Source: Manis javanica (taxonomy: Eukaryota; Chordata; Mammalia; Pholidota; Manidae). Taken from it: a stretch of 64,000 bases of DNA. The DNA lies in assembly GCF_040802235.1 (NCBI RefSeq), contig NC_133157.1:20849501-20913500 (forward strand), in the 5' to 3' direction. The position numbers were made by a program, and so were the translations under genes. Position 1 is the first letter of the stretch. Each line of letters opens with the position of its first letter. The notes under the pieces were generated by a model. The model ran no database searches and was not told the DNA's origin. It saw nothing but the letters and a program-made list of their open reading frames with translations. Below are positions 1 through 12,600 of this stretch, one piece after another.

Positions 1-759
1 GAGCCATGGGTGCCCATAATGTCTGTATTCCAAGATAAAATGCACAACATTCAGATAAATTTGAAATTCAGCTGGACAACAAATAATTTTTTAGCATTAA
101 GTATATATCATGAAATATTTGACATACTGTACTAAAAAAATTACCCATTGCTTATCTAAAATTATAATTTATGAAAACTATATTTTTACTTGCTAAATCT
201 GGCAACCTTACATGATGCCAATAGTAGGTGAGGAAAACAAAGTTCTCCAACTTGTTTAACTGGCCTTTTCAATCAGCTAGTAAACAGATAGGAAGTAAGG
301 GAGTCAAAATGAAGAAGCCCGTGCCCCAGAGATCTACAATGGGTGGAAAGTGGCAGAAGAAGAAGGAAAGAGGGGACTGGCAAGTAGTGATAAAACTAGA
401 GCCACGGAACTTGGAAGCATTTCTGGCATGGAGCCCTGCTATAGATCCTACAGTTTGGTTTTGTTGTTAAACCAAAATCAACCTCAGATCATGTCCATAT
501 CTTAATTTAACATTTGGGGACAGCTAAAAATGAGGTATAAAGGAGCCAGAAGCTATAGACTCTCCTAACTGTGCTAACTGCATTTTTTGGCTGAGCTCTG
601 GTTCATTCTGGGATTAATCTGTAATCTGAAATTTTATTCTTTTCTAGCTGTTGGAGTAGCTGACATTGTTTGTTAGCTCATTTTTATAGCAAAACTTCCC
701 TTTAGAAAACTCCAATTGGTCTAAGAAGAAAAGGAAGTTGTCCATACCCAGGACTGGCT
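1..759. other. Gene-free, nothing recognised
   Basis: No ORF, exon or repeat that I can name. The frame 228-470 has no features of a real protein. Confidence 0.5.
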
Positions 760-935
760 AGATAATTTGTGGGGCTCAGTGAAAAATGAAAATGCCAGGC
801 CCTTGTTCAAAAATTGTTATGAATTTCAAGGGGACATGAAACCGAGCACGGGGTCCTTCTAAGAGCAGGGCCCTGTGCAACAGCACAGATTGTACACCCA
901 TGAAGCTAACTCTGTCCTACCCATATGTTAATCAT
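760..935. repeat. Medium-reiterated repeat, unnamed
   Basis: GGACTGGCTAGATAATTTGTGGGGCTCAGTG followed by GCCAGGCCCTTGTTC and GGGTCCTTCTAAGAGCAGGGCCCTGTGC recalls a common mammalian MER-type repeat with the 'cagggcccttctaag' core. The family name is not certain. Confidence 0.4.
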
Positions 936-1519
936 GACAGAGAGATAAAATCTGTGTGCTAAGAGCTAGGGAAGAAGTTTGGACTCATGTTCTAACTCAC
1001 AGGTATAAGACAAATGGGGCAGAGACAGGGAACACCAGTGGGATAGAGGTGGGGGTCAACTGAAGCTATTTACTCCTACATTCCTTCTGAGTTGTTCTCT
1101 GGCTCACCCTGACCTTGGAATAGGTGAATTCATCTAGCAGGTCTCTTACTTGTTTCTTTCCAAGCTTTTCACCACTTTTATCTGACATGGTTTTTAGACT
1201 CTCTTCTAGTTTTGCTACCTCTCACTGTCCTTCCCTCTCCATCTAACTCACCTGTCCTGGTTCTGGATCATCAAAGAAAATCATATTTCAGGTATACCAT
1301 GACAATGCACAGTACAGGCAATTCCTTTTGATCTCGACCCACTTTTAATTCAGTCTAACCGTATGTTCAGCTGTTTCATGCTTTGGGCTTACATAAGCTA
1401 ATAGTCAAAACTATTCAGTCTAATCCACATGAGCTAATCTATGTCAGGACTAGAGTGCCTGCAGATTCTCTAAATTTCACATGTTGAACTTTACATATGC
1501 CTGATTTAAATTTCAGCTC

Positions 1520-1700
1520 GTTGGTTTCATATCAACATTCCAGCCAACTGAGATCATTGTAGAAATTGATTCTGTCACCTATCAACTTAGTTATGCTTCC
1601 TGGCTTTGAGTCATCTGCATATTTGGTAATCCTGCCATCCATGTCTTCATACACATGCCTGTTAAAAATATTAAGGAGGGCGGGGCCAAGGATAGACAGG
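1520..1700 (-). mobile_element. CR1/L3-type reverse transcriptase fragment
   Basis: The minus frame over 1532-1771 reads LLNIFNRHVYEDMDGRITKYADDSKPG. This follows the CR1/L3 pattern of LxNIFxxDLxxxMxG....K(F/Y)ADD(T/S)K. The YADD box is the catalytic core of reverse transcriptases. Such copies are ancient and normally survive only as short pieces; this is one, with no flanking element ends. Confidence 0.5.
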
Positions 1701-2589
1701 ATTCTCCACAAGAGACTTGCTCCTGAGTGACAGAGACGATAATCCCATTCCTCTGGGTGTGGTTCTGTCAAGTATGGGAGTATGTGAGGAATCGTAAGAG
1801 GAACTGATTTGACATTCCCTGAGAAGTGAGCAGTCCGAAGAGTTATCTGAAATATTTTTCAGGGAAAGTATTAGAAATCCACATATCACTAGCAGAAAAA
1901 TTTAAATGACCAATGAGATCATAGGCATAAGACATAAATTAAGAAGGAAAAAAATAGGGACATGAACAAAAAAAAGGAATGGGCAAAGGGGAAGGATGTG
2001 GATCAAAAGGAAGGATAGAGAGAGATCAAGAGGGAGAGTGACATCAGTTCTAAAAGTCATGTAACTTGTTTTAAGATTTATCACCTTTGAATGTAAAGTG
2101 AGGCTAATAGCCAGTCCTTAAAGCAACTCTCTTGTGAGTTATAATAGACTTATGGGCCACATCAGATAAAAATCAGGATTTCCTGCAGCTAATCCAAACT
2201 GACTTGGAACTGTTTGGGGTTTGGATTCTACCTGATACAACTGGTCATACTCTTCCATCTTATGAAAAAAAGAATTAACATCCTTCTCATTTGAAAAGCA
2301 GCTGAGAATAATTGAGAAATCATTCCCTTGACTACTCTTATTAATAAGCATTGCCCCCAGCAAATGGTAAGAGTAATTTTTTAAGAGTAAGCTGAAGAGA
2401 TGAAAAAACTTCCTTTGAGCTTCCTCTCCCTGTATTTGATACTAAGGTACTTCTGATTAAATGAATTTAATTCTGATGAAAAGAATTAAAAAGATTTTAT
2501 AGTTGTCATCTTTTAAAGGGTCCTACTAAAGAAGAGGATTAAAATCAAGAACTAATTTTACTTTTACTGAAATGTCCTCATCAGAATAG

Positions 2590-2990
2590 ATGACCAGGAT
2601 TCTCCTTCACCCACATTCATCGAATATGCTCAACCATGCCACCCATTCACAACTTCAGCATGTGCTCCCACTCTTTCATGATGTTGCTCATGATGTTCTG
2701 TTTGCAATGTCCATTCTCCCTTGTCTGTTTGGCTAATTGCTATTCATCCCTTAAAGGATGAGTTCAAGCACCACCTCCTTAGAAATATTTCTTGATCACT
2801 CATTTGAGTTAAGGAAGACAGGTGTCACACCTGGGCTCCTGTGTGTAGTAACATATTCTCTCTTTCTTCTACTAAGTAGAGTATTAAAGTCAGGAACTGA
2901 TTATTATTCATCACTAAGCCCTCAATACTTTAACATAGGACGTGAGATGTTGTGAGTGCTCAGTAAATGTTTGTGTAAAGAGTAGGAGAA
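2590..2990 (+). mobile_element. L2 LINE 3' end, sense
   Basis: CCTTAAAGGATGAGTTCAAGCACCACCTCC resembles the L2 stretch around 'tcaaatgtcacctcc'. It is followed by TCTTCTACTAAGTAGAG and GAGTGCTCAGTAAATGTTTG at the end. The + frame 2758-2955 is a shadow of this element. Confidence 0.65.
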
Positions 2991-2999
2991 GAAGGAAGA

Positions 3000-4744
3000 G
3001 AGGAGGAGAAGGAAAAATGAGAAAGGAGATAGGAATAGATTCTAAAATCTCATTCTGTGGAATGGCTTTTATGGTACAGTGCCCCCAAAGAGCAAGTGAC
3101 TATTAAAAGACCCTTCTGGTCTTATAATTCTAGTCTGTCTTTTTATTTACAGGTATTCATCTATCTGAACTCTGTATGGTAAGCCATGACTCAAGATATT
3201 CAAGTACATTGATGAATGTCATCTGTTAGTTCAAGAAAATCTTCAAGTTTCTGATGAATGTTCAAGTGTACTTTATGATATTATTTATAATCAGTGTGTT
3301 ATTGTGAAAAAAGTGTGTGTTTATTATGGTAGTTCAAAGCAACGTAAGATAATTTTTAATAATGCAATGAGGTAATTGAGACTGACAAAGCAATTATCCA
3401 TCAGACAAATAAAGCTTAACTTTATTAGAGGGAATTTGGAATAGGATAAATTTCTGAGGGGTAATTTCAACCAAAGTCCAAGGCATGCTACCCAAGAGTT
3501 CATCAGCATTTCTCAGCCTCCGCCTTTTTCAACTGTAAATGTAGCATAAACTGCTAGGAGGTCATACACAAAACAGAGGTTAAAGCATCTACAGAACAGC
3601 GCATTTTGACTCCCAGAGAAATAGTAAAATAATTTTCTAGCAAGAGCTTTGAAAGCCTTTATTTTAATAAACATGGCTGCACGTTGCCCGTAACTGGTTC
3701 TTTCATTATACAAAAATATAAGAATTCCTAATAAAGACCTAGAGTGACACTGTCATTTCCTACTCAGTCACATGACTAGACAATTCTTTCTGGATTCTAC
3801 ATCTGGAGGTTGAGATGAAATTCAGAGTTATAAAATCTGGGTTTTTAATACCACTGAAATACCTTTAAAATAAATGTGTTAATATGCCAAAAACTTTAAA
3901 ACCCTTTGGAAAAAAACTCTAGGAAAAAGGAATACGCAGGGCTACACCCCACCTCCCACCCAAGTTAATACACTGCAATATACCTTTGATGTGTCAGAGT
4001 AAGGAAGAAAGCTGATCTCTCTCCTCAGGATACATGTGTATATCTCTAAACCTCCTATCTTACATTTCTACTGGCCCAACAAACTCTGTATTTTAAAAAC
4101 TGAAGCCTCAATTCCTAACTCCTGTTCCTAAAAATATATTCCCTTTCTGACTTTCTTACTTCTATCAGTGGTACCCCTGAAGAAATGCTCGAATAGGATT
4201 TTTTTCAGGTGAGAGAAAGGCCTAGTGAACAGGAACCCACCTGCTACAGAAGCATGTGAGATGCAAGAAGAGAGGGAGAGATTAATGATACCAGAGTTAA
4301 CTGATGGAGTAAGGCCGTCAAGGAGGTAAAGAGCGGTGGAATTGACAGCACAGGTAGCTTTGGCTTAGATTAGTGTTAGATCAGAGGATTAGCTTTAGGC
4401 CAGAGGAAGGAAGAAAGGAGTGGACAGATGAAGGTAATTTTGTATACTGGAGATGAGGAATAGAGACTTAAAGTAATTACTCTTTAACTTTCTATTTTCT
4501 CTGTAAAGTATTAAAGGAGGCCATCTTGTAATAATTAAGAGATAGGGTGGGACAGAGAAGGGATAGAGAGTTTGAAGAGAATAGAAACTTTTGAAATAAC
4601 TTGTACTTCTGTGAGGAATATGAGAGGGAGTTGGCCACTAATGTGTCATGAAAGGTCTAGCTGCTTTCCCAACAGGTTAGGTAAAAGGTTAAGGGGACAA
4701 AAGAACAGACAGTTTTGTCATAACAGTAATTGATATGAAGAGCT
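3000..4744. other. Gene-free, nothing recognised
   Basis: AT-rich sequence without splice-bounded open frames. A purine-rich stretch at 2985-3045 is the tail zone of the L2 copy. Confidence 0.5.
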
Positions 4745-4761
4745 AAGAATTGCATAGGGGA

Positions 4762-5182
4762 CATTTAGAACAACATGGATGGACCTAGAGGGTATTATGC
4801 TGAGTGAAATAAGATAGGCAGAAAAAGACAAATACCATTTGATTTCATTTATTTGTGGAATCTAAAAACAAAACAAAATGAGCAAAATAACAGCAGACTC
4901 AGACACTGGGAAGTGACTGGTTAGCATGGGGGAGGGGTTAGGGTGTGTTGGGGAGGTGAGGGGGATAAAGAGGCACAAAAATCTCAATCATAATATAAAT
5001 TGGTCACAGAGAAGGATGTACAACATGGAGAATATAGTCAATGGTTTTATAACATCTTCCTATGTTGACAGGTAGTAACTCCACTAGTTGGGGTGAGTAT
5101 TTAATGACAAAACTGTTAAACACTGTGTTGTATACTTGAAACCAATATAATATAGTGTATCAACTACACTTCAATAAAAAAA
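4762..5182 (+). mobile_element. 5'-truncated L1 with exact target duplication
   Basis: The insert starts inside the end of ORF2 (AACATGGATGGACCTAGAGG, then the ORF2 terminus), continues through a 3' UTR and ends in CTTCAATAAAAAAAA. The flanks carry the same 17 bases, AAGAATTGCATAGGGGA, at 4745-4761 and 5183-5199. This is direct proof of target-primed insertion of a truncated L1. Confidence 0.88.
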
Positions 5183-5523
5183 AAGAATTGCATAGGGGAG
5201 AGACAAATAGACTGGAAGAAAGTGGAAGAATCAAATACTGGGAAGTAAGTCTTGTTAAGATCAAAGAGTAGGTCTAGCAGGAACAAGGAGTGAGAGAAAT
5301 GCAAGACTGAAGACAGGATACTAAAGTTTAAGATTCTGGAGGTGGAGTAGTTTGGGGCAATTGGCAAGACCCAAGATTTGTCTGTAAATGGGGATTGAAA
5401 GTAAGTAGAGTCTTGGAAGTACAAGCAGTGTATGTGGACCATTTCTTCCAGGGAACTTTCCCGACCAATCCAGTTTTTATTTATCTCTCATTCTCTGTAC
5501 TTCTAAAAAAATAATGACTTCCA

Positions 5524-5820
5524 GTGCAGAATCTGAAGGGCATCTCTCAGTACTCAGATGGAGTCATTGTAGAGTGCTACCTTCCAGGCATCCTCCTAGA
5601 TTCTGATGATGTTGCACACCTCCCTGACTTCAGACTTCGTGAACATCCCAGATCTCAGCTGGTCCAACAGGCTGCGAATGACCAGGAGTGGGTAGATACT
5701 GTACGCTCTGACTACCAAGAAGCCGTAGTAATCCTAACATATCCTGACTCCTCGTGCTTTTTTTACCCCCTAAGGATTCAGGCCTTCAGCAGCAAAAGCA
5801 AGCTCACTCTTAGGATTTAG
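5524..5820 (+). other. Open frame of unknown origin (98 codons)
   Basis: The frame is open from 5524 to 5820 and is acidic in its middle, with SDDV-type and DNDQEWVD-like residues and a Y..EAVVILTYPD segment. It is GC-richer than its surroundings. It is not L1, ERV or MIR as far as I can read. There is no clear acceptor or donor pair and no poly(A) tail of a processed copy nearby, so I cannot call it a gene. It could be a decayed retrocopy or an old repeat. Confidence 0.25.
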
Positions 5821-6308
5821 GCATGAGAACAGAGCCAGGGGCAGCTCTTTTGTGTCTTCTTCCAAGAAATTCTCTGTCAGGTACTCAAGTCCTGGTGGAG
5901 CCATTTGGTAACTGACTTAAATTGCATATTGTTCTCAGCAGCAGGCTGAGGTAAAGGCCATTGTCTACAAGCTCCAGGAATTGATTAGGTCACGGCCATC
6001 AAACAAACAATGCAAAGATGACAGGGTGATCAGGAATTTCCTGCCATTCTGACCTCACTGTGTTCCAGTGTCCCACCTGGCACAAACAGGGACTTGAGAT
6101 CTCTTATGTGATCAGGCAGGAAATCAAAAGGCAGAAAACTGCAGCAGGGAGTATTATCGTGAAACAGATGGTTAAGGTTCTACGTATTGGCTCCTCCCCG
6201 TCTACCCATTCTGCTGCAATTCACTCGACCATTTTCAGCTTTGTTCTAACATATTGACAACTTATAATGTGGAGAAGAGATCATTATCATTATTAATAAA
6301 AATAGAAA

Positions 6309-6530
6309 TTTATGAGAGCTTATTATGTATCAGACATTTTATATTTACTGACTCATTTAACTTTCTCAACAAATTTGTCAGGTTGGCCCCATTGGACCCA
6401 TTTTTTAGATAAGGAAACTGAGAAATTAACTATACCCAAGGTCACAAAGCTAGTAAGTAGCAGTGTCAGTCTTCAAAAATCAAACAGTCTGAATATGGAG
6501 ACCTTGCTCCTAACCAGTACATTATACTAA
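6309..6530 (-). mobile_element. MIR SINE, antisense
   Basis: GCTTATTATGTATCAGACATT, TAGATAAGGAAACTGAGAAATTAAC and CCAAGGTCACAAAGCTAGTAAG are the reverse of MIR, in order. ORF 6312-6530 is its shadow. Confidence 0.8.
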
Positions 6531-7063
6531 CTTACTTGTTTTATACAGATAGTGATTGTGTGGCTGTTTGAGATTGTACATTTCCCTAGAAGAAAACTTC
6601 ACAGATGGAATGAGGGGGCAGTGTCTGGGTATCAGGGACAACACAATGGGGCTTTTATCACAAGTGCATGATGGGAGACAGTCAACTTATCAGAAAGCAC
6701 TGAGGTTGAAACTTAAGGGGACTTCCCAATGCCATTTGAGTGGACCCACTGGATGCTAACCCCTTCCATGTGCACACATAGGATTATCACATCCAGCAAA
6801 ACTAGAGGATCCCATCACTTCGGAGAAAAAATGTATACATATTTTATTCATTTCAATGAGATATCTCTTCAGATAAAACTCAATAAAAAATTGGCAGGGG
6901 TGAGATTTCAAGCCACAAATAACCAAGTGCATACCTGTTTCATGCCTAAACTTGTGTTATTAGCCAGTTAATCTACTCCTCCAGGATGCAACATTTTAAT
7001 AGTTTTTACTGACATGCACACACACTGTAGGGGGTGGGCGGGGAAGGGAGGAGGGGAAAGGGA

Positions 7064-7260
7064 GTTATCACGTATTAGCCAAGTCCTATGCTATGTGTTT
7101 TAAGACAGAATCTCATTTAATCCTCACAGCAGCTCCATGACATAAACATTATTATCTCCACTTTACAGATTAGGAAACTGGGAATCAGTAACCTAAGTAA
7201 TAAGGTGTGGAGCTGGGACATCAAAGCACCTGGTTTTTTACTATAGCATCCTGCATACTC
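7064..7260 (-). mobile_element. MIR SINE, antisense
   Basis: AGTTATCACGTATTAGCCAAGTCC, CATTTAATCCTCACAGCAGCTCC and TACAGATTAGGAAACTGGG mark a reverse MIR. Confidence 0.78.
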
Positions 7261-10200
7261 ATGTACAGGTGGGAGGGATGGCAAATTCCACAAGGGTTTA
7301 ACAAATAAGAGAAGCTGAAGATGAAGCAAGTGCAGTAATGTTTGGTATGCCATGGCCATTAAATCCCTGAATCACTCAGCATGAACAGAATAGGGAGAGA
7401 AGCACAGGGCTCTGAGCCTATGAATGACACCTTCCTTCTCATCCTAGATGTGAGCTCCACAGGACTACAAACCAGGGCTGTTGTCAAGTCACTTTTGTGC
7501 TTCCAACCTTAGGAAGCCAAGCCAGGTATAACCACAGCCTCACAGAACAATAAAGACCCAATCATCTAACTGTCTAGATCTAGAGACTGAAGCCCAGGGC
7601 TGGGTAAGGATTTACCCAAGAGCAGGCATAGACTTAGGATCAAAGGCACAGTTGGAACGTGGGTCGTTCTTCCAAGCAAGTTTTTAGGTGACAACAAGGT
7701 TGGCCTTAGGAAATCAGCAGTTCTAGCCACATCTGCTTAAATCCTTAGTGTTCTAACCTAGTTGTGTCTCTCTAGGGATTCTCTAGAAATTTCCCACATG
7801 AAAATGTCAGCGAGGATGAAGAGGATGTATTTATGTTCAGGAGATACATTTATTTGGGAGATAAAAATCAATAGGACTAATTTGAGGAGTAACTGGGTAG
7901 AAACCAGAAGACCAATTATGAAGTCTGAATCCCAAGTTAGATCTCCAGAAAACCCCTGGCCCTAAGCTGTATCAAAGCAGGGGACCTGATGTGGATGATG
8001 TCCTTCCTGCCTTGCTTTGTAAAGCCTGGGCCTGTCCACACAGTTGGTGTTCCCAGTCTGGTCTGTAACTCCCTGACCTTCCCATCAGAGGATTACAATC
8101 AGAGAATGCAGATCTGCTGCCTACAACATACAGTACCTTTGTGGGAATGAGAAAAGTATGCCCATCCTCTGCACCCCTAGCCTCATGTCTTAGTGAGCAG
8201 GGCATGGGCTAGATTTCTGCCCGGACTCACCTCCTCCAGGCACTCCCTTGTGCCCAACTTGTGCAACCATACTAGGTAGTGGCCCTTGCTGTACCTCCTT
8301 CAAAGCACCCAGATAAGTTAGGGGAATCATTCCTTCCATTGTACTTATAATTGCCCACAGAATCTTACCAACCAAATCAGATGTGGGTGTAGGAGAGGGC
8401 ATTACTCAAAAGATGCAACTCTAATGGGAATTTCTCAGCTCTAATTTAATCTACTTATTCCTGAGTTAAGAGTCTTACAAAAACCCACTTCCACTCCTGA
8501 TGTTGGGGTCTTTCATACTTTCCTAAATTTAAAGTGGGCATATAGTTCTTAGTACCTTCTACTGGAGCAGTCTGACACACATAGGTTGAAGGATGTCTGG
8601 TGAATGAGGGAAGGAGAGAATGAAGAAGGAAAAGAGGGAGGGAACAGGGATGGAGAATTCTCTGTGACAAAGATCATGTCAATGCGATATAGAATTCCAA
8701 TCAGCCCTAAGCCATGTTGTATTCAGAGAGTTGATTGGTGATTAACTGCAGTAAATGTCTAGGTGGCAATGATCTTCATGTTTCTTTCTTACGCACCTCA
8801 GGCCTGCAGTTGCCAGACAATGCTTTAGTGAATCTGTTGGGCACTTGAGAGGTCAGAATACATCACTTAATAGTATGCCTTCTGTGCATGGTGCTTTGCT
8901 TGACTGGTGAGCACTTCCGGCTTCCTGAAAGGTAGGTTCCTCCTAAATGCACAGGTCACTCTCTACCACAGCATCAACTGAGTGGAGAGAATTCCTAGAG
9001 TCAGAGCTACTGGATCTGATGGTGAGATATCTGGAAAACCCATTTTGTGGCAGAATGATTTGCTGAGAGAGTACAGAGGAGAGACTCTTTATAGCAAGTA
9101 GAGGTCGTGTCAAGGGTAGTGCCAGGCCCTGAAGGAAATGGGCAATGGCATTGCAGACATGCCATTCTAGAGAAATCAGGGTGACTCTTCACAAAGCGCT
9201 AGTGCTTTAGCTTGTGTGGTGATGAAATGAGGTCTTGCTCATCCCATCATTGGCACTATCACAGTCGCTATCAACAATAACACCAACGTCAGCAAATATT
9301 TATTGAGTACCTTCTCTGTAAAATTGTCAACAGGATATTCACATTTAAGTTCTGACAGTCCTGTTTTTCTTAAAAGCCCTTTCAGAGAGACCCTTAAATA
9401 TTAGTAATGTTTCAATTTAGGATTTATAAATTAAAGCAGATAGGTTTCCACAGACTCTTTGAATAAGAAAAAAAATCCAGGCTTTGATTTTGAAAGGTAC
9501 TTAAGTATAGACAGAGAAAAGTAAGTCTCCCTCCTACCTCTGTCATCTGGCTTCCCAACTGCTCTCAAAGAGGTGTTTATTCTTTATGGGAAATTTTATC
9601 TGAGAAGAGAAGGCTTCTAGCTGAACAATGAAAACCCTGGTCAAAAAAATCTTTGCAATGCCACTCATGTGTTTTCTGACCAGGGTTCTGTATGTTTGGG
9701 GGAAAGATCCTAATGATTGCTGACTGCAGCTCCCTGTCAGGGAAGCAAACATTCAGATATGCCACTTAAGACAGGAAAGAAGCCACTGCCATTGTCTCAA
9801 GGGTAGCTGATGTGAGAATTTGTGGGTACTGTTGACCATGGTAGAACCAAAATTTCACTGCCAAAGTTAGTGCCAAAAAAAGTCTCAGAAATCCCGTGGA
9901 GACAGGGCTCCTCTCAAGCCACACATCCAGTGGCTTCATTTACACTCCTGATAATTCGTACAAGCTGCATAGATTCTTCCTGTTGAGAAAATGCAGAGTG
10001 GCCCAGCCTAAAGGGTAAGAGTTGTTTTGTGGTACACCTCCTATATTTAAATTTCATTTCATTTTTATTTTTACTTTGTTGAAGTAATTTATGGATATGG
10101 TAACATCAAATAGGTTCTGCTTATGATTAAAAACAGTAGTGTCCCATAGCACCCCTACACCACCCCCAGTTCTGTCAGCCTCTTCTAAGATCTCAGAACT

Positions 10201-10799
10201 TCTACTGGTTACCACCAACATGTTATATACACATTCTTAGGCCTCTATTTCTTGATTTATCAATTTAGGCATTATCTATTGACTCTCATTTATGAAGATT
10301 TGGCTCACCATTCCCTTGGATGATTTTATGTAATTTTTAATTCTTTCATTGATTATTATGTTTAAACAATATGCATAAACTTCCATTTCCGATTCCATCA
10401 ATTTTTGCAGGCCCTCTTCACCGCCTACTTTATGTGAGTGTTAATTCCTATATACTTTCTTTCACCTTCCATGTGCCACCACTGTTAGCACACTTTCATT
10501 TTTACTTCATCAAGTTAGCATAAGTATTCTGCCTACAATTACAGGCAAGGCTTCCTTGGTTTTTCCAAGATTAATCGAAAAGTTGCAAAAACCAGTAACC
10601 AACATTTACATTACTGAGACAATGTAAATATTGCCCAATGATGGCCCAGATAGCTTTTTAGGATTGGATTACATTTCTCTCCTGGAATGTCATGATCCCT
10701 CAGCCTTGTAAAACAAATTGTTTCTAACATCAACATCAAATCTACAGATCTATTTTCTTACACTATCAATCAATTAAAATTATGTTACATTTTAGTTTG
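7261..10799. other. Gene-free, weak repeat traces only
   Basis: A few possible MIR/L2 scraps (for example ATTTATTGAGTACCTTCTCTG near 9298). Short frames here are unremarkable and none has exon borders. Confidence 0.45.
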
Positions 10800-12600
10800 T
10801 TTTTTATTTGCCTTAAATCACATTTGCCTGTATTACTATTGCTACCCGAGCTTCCACAGGGTTAGTATTGAATTGACTCATTTCTGTCCATCTGTTTCTA
10901 CCCTTTTTGGGTAGTTTTGTTTTTATATGTGTCTCCCAGACACACGGAGCTAGAATTTTAAATACCCAATTTGATAATTTTTGTCTTTAGGGTGAGTTTA
11001 ATTTGTTTTTGTTTTGTGATTAATGACACATTTTAACTTAATTCTGCCATTTTAATTTGTTTTCTGTTTACTGTCTTTTTTCTTCTTTTTCTCCCCTTCC
11101 ATGCCTTCATAAAATTTCTGATATTCATTCCTTCCCTCCCTCTATTAACTTCTCCAATACTAAATAAATATTAATTATTGTAGGTGATGTTTCTATTCTT
11201 AAAGATTTACATACATAAAGAATTACAAATGTTTCTAATAAAGCCTATGTTAATTCCGTTATTTCTATTATACCTATAACCCAAACACAGGTCTGAGGTT
11301 GCTAGATCCATTGAATAACAGCCCCATCTTCTTATCATTAGAGTTATAATTTTAACTCTACTTAAAAATACATAGAAATTAGGGCTGTGGTTTTTTTAAT
11401 AGGAAATTGTTACATTTACTGACATTTTGTTTATGGCTTTTCATTTCTTTTCTCTGTCCATATTTTTCCTTGCTAAAGTACATCTTTAATATTTCTTTTA
11501 ATGGGGCTCTGTGCATGACAAATTCTTTTGGTTTTTGTACACCTGAATGTATCTTTACCCCTCTCATTAATGATTGTAGTTTATTGGTAAAACATTCTAT
11601 GCAGGTGGTTATTTCTCATCAGCATCATCTTTCCTGTTTTCTGACTTGCACTGTTGCTGACATTAAATCTTCTGCTGATCTGTCATTACTCTGTAGATAA
11701 TCATTCATTTTTCCCTGGAAGATTTCAAGATTATGTCTTTATCCTTAATGTTCTGCAGTTTTATTATGATGTACCTTAGTATTTCTATTTATCCAGCTTG
11801 GTGCTGAACATACACATCAAACCTGAGGGAGAGATTTCATCTTGTTCAGTTTTTTCTTCGTCCTGGTACAAAACAGGCAACTGATGAGTATTTCTTAAAT
11901 CAATCAAAATCTTTCTTCAGTTTTTAGAAATTCTTAGCCATTCTTGTTTCAAATGTTGCAGCTCTACTTCCATTATTGTTCTGGAACTATTATAAGACAG
12001 TTGTTGGAGACTGGAAAATCTATCCTCCGTGTCTTTTGACTTTCTTTCAAATTTAATTTCTTTGTCTTCCTGCAAGGCATACAGAGCAAGTTCCCCAGTA
12101 ATGTCTTCAATTCATAATTAAGTTTTCAACTGCATCCAGTTTTAAGAATATCCTCAACTGTAACTTTTTTTTATCCCAATAATATATTTTTTAACAACTT
12201 CATTGAGGTATAACTTATATACTATGAAATTCACCCATTTTACATGTATTTTGAAGGGTTTTAGTAAATGTATAGACTTCTGGATTCCTCACCATGATAC
12301 AGTTCTGGAACATTCCCATCCACCCCCCAAAAAAATCCCTCTGCTCATTTAGTCAGTCCTTGTTCCCACCTCCAGCCCCAGGCAATCACTAGTCTACTTT
12401 TGTCTCTATAGATTTACTTTTTCTTTTTTTGACATTTCCTAAAAATGGAATCATATAATGCAGTCATTTGCATCTGGCTTTCATTTAACATGGCATTTTT
12501 TAGGCTCATCCTTGTTGTTCTATGCATCAGAAGTTCATTCTTTATCAAATGATTACATTTTGATCTCCAAAACTTTCAATGTTCTTTCAGGTATGACATA
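10800..12600 (-). mobile_element. Ancient antisense L1 pieces
   Basis: On the minus strand this reads as degraded L1. A T-rich stretch with GTGTCTCCCAGACACACGG and neighbouring text corresponds to old L1 or HAL1-type coding sequence (about 10800-12130). From 12180 to 12600 it reads as an L1 3' region in reverse, with TTCATTGAGGTATAACTTATA and ATGGAATCATATAATGCAGT. Every frame is broken. Boundaries are approximate and two separate copies are likely. Confidence 0.5.

Noticed and set aside
5164..5442. Minus-strand frame of 92 codons
   Set aside because: Covers the poly(A) end of the L1 tail and flank; a Phe/Ser-rich chance frame.
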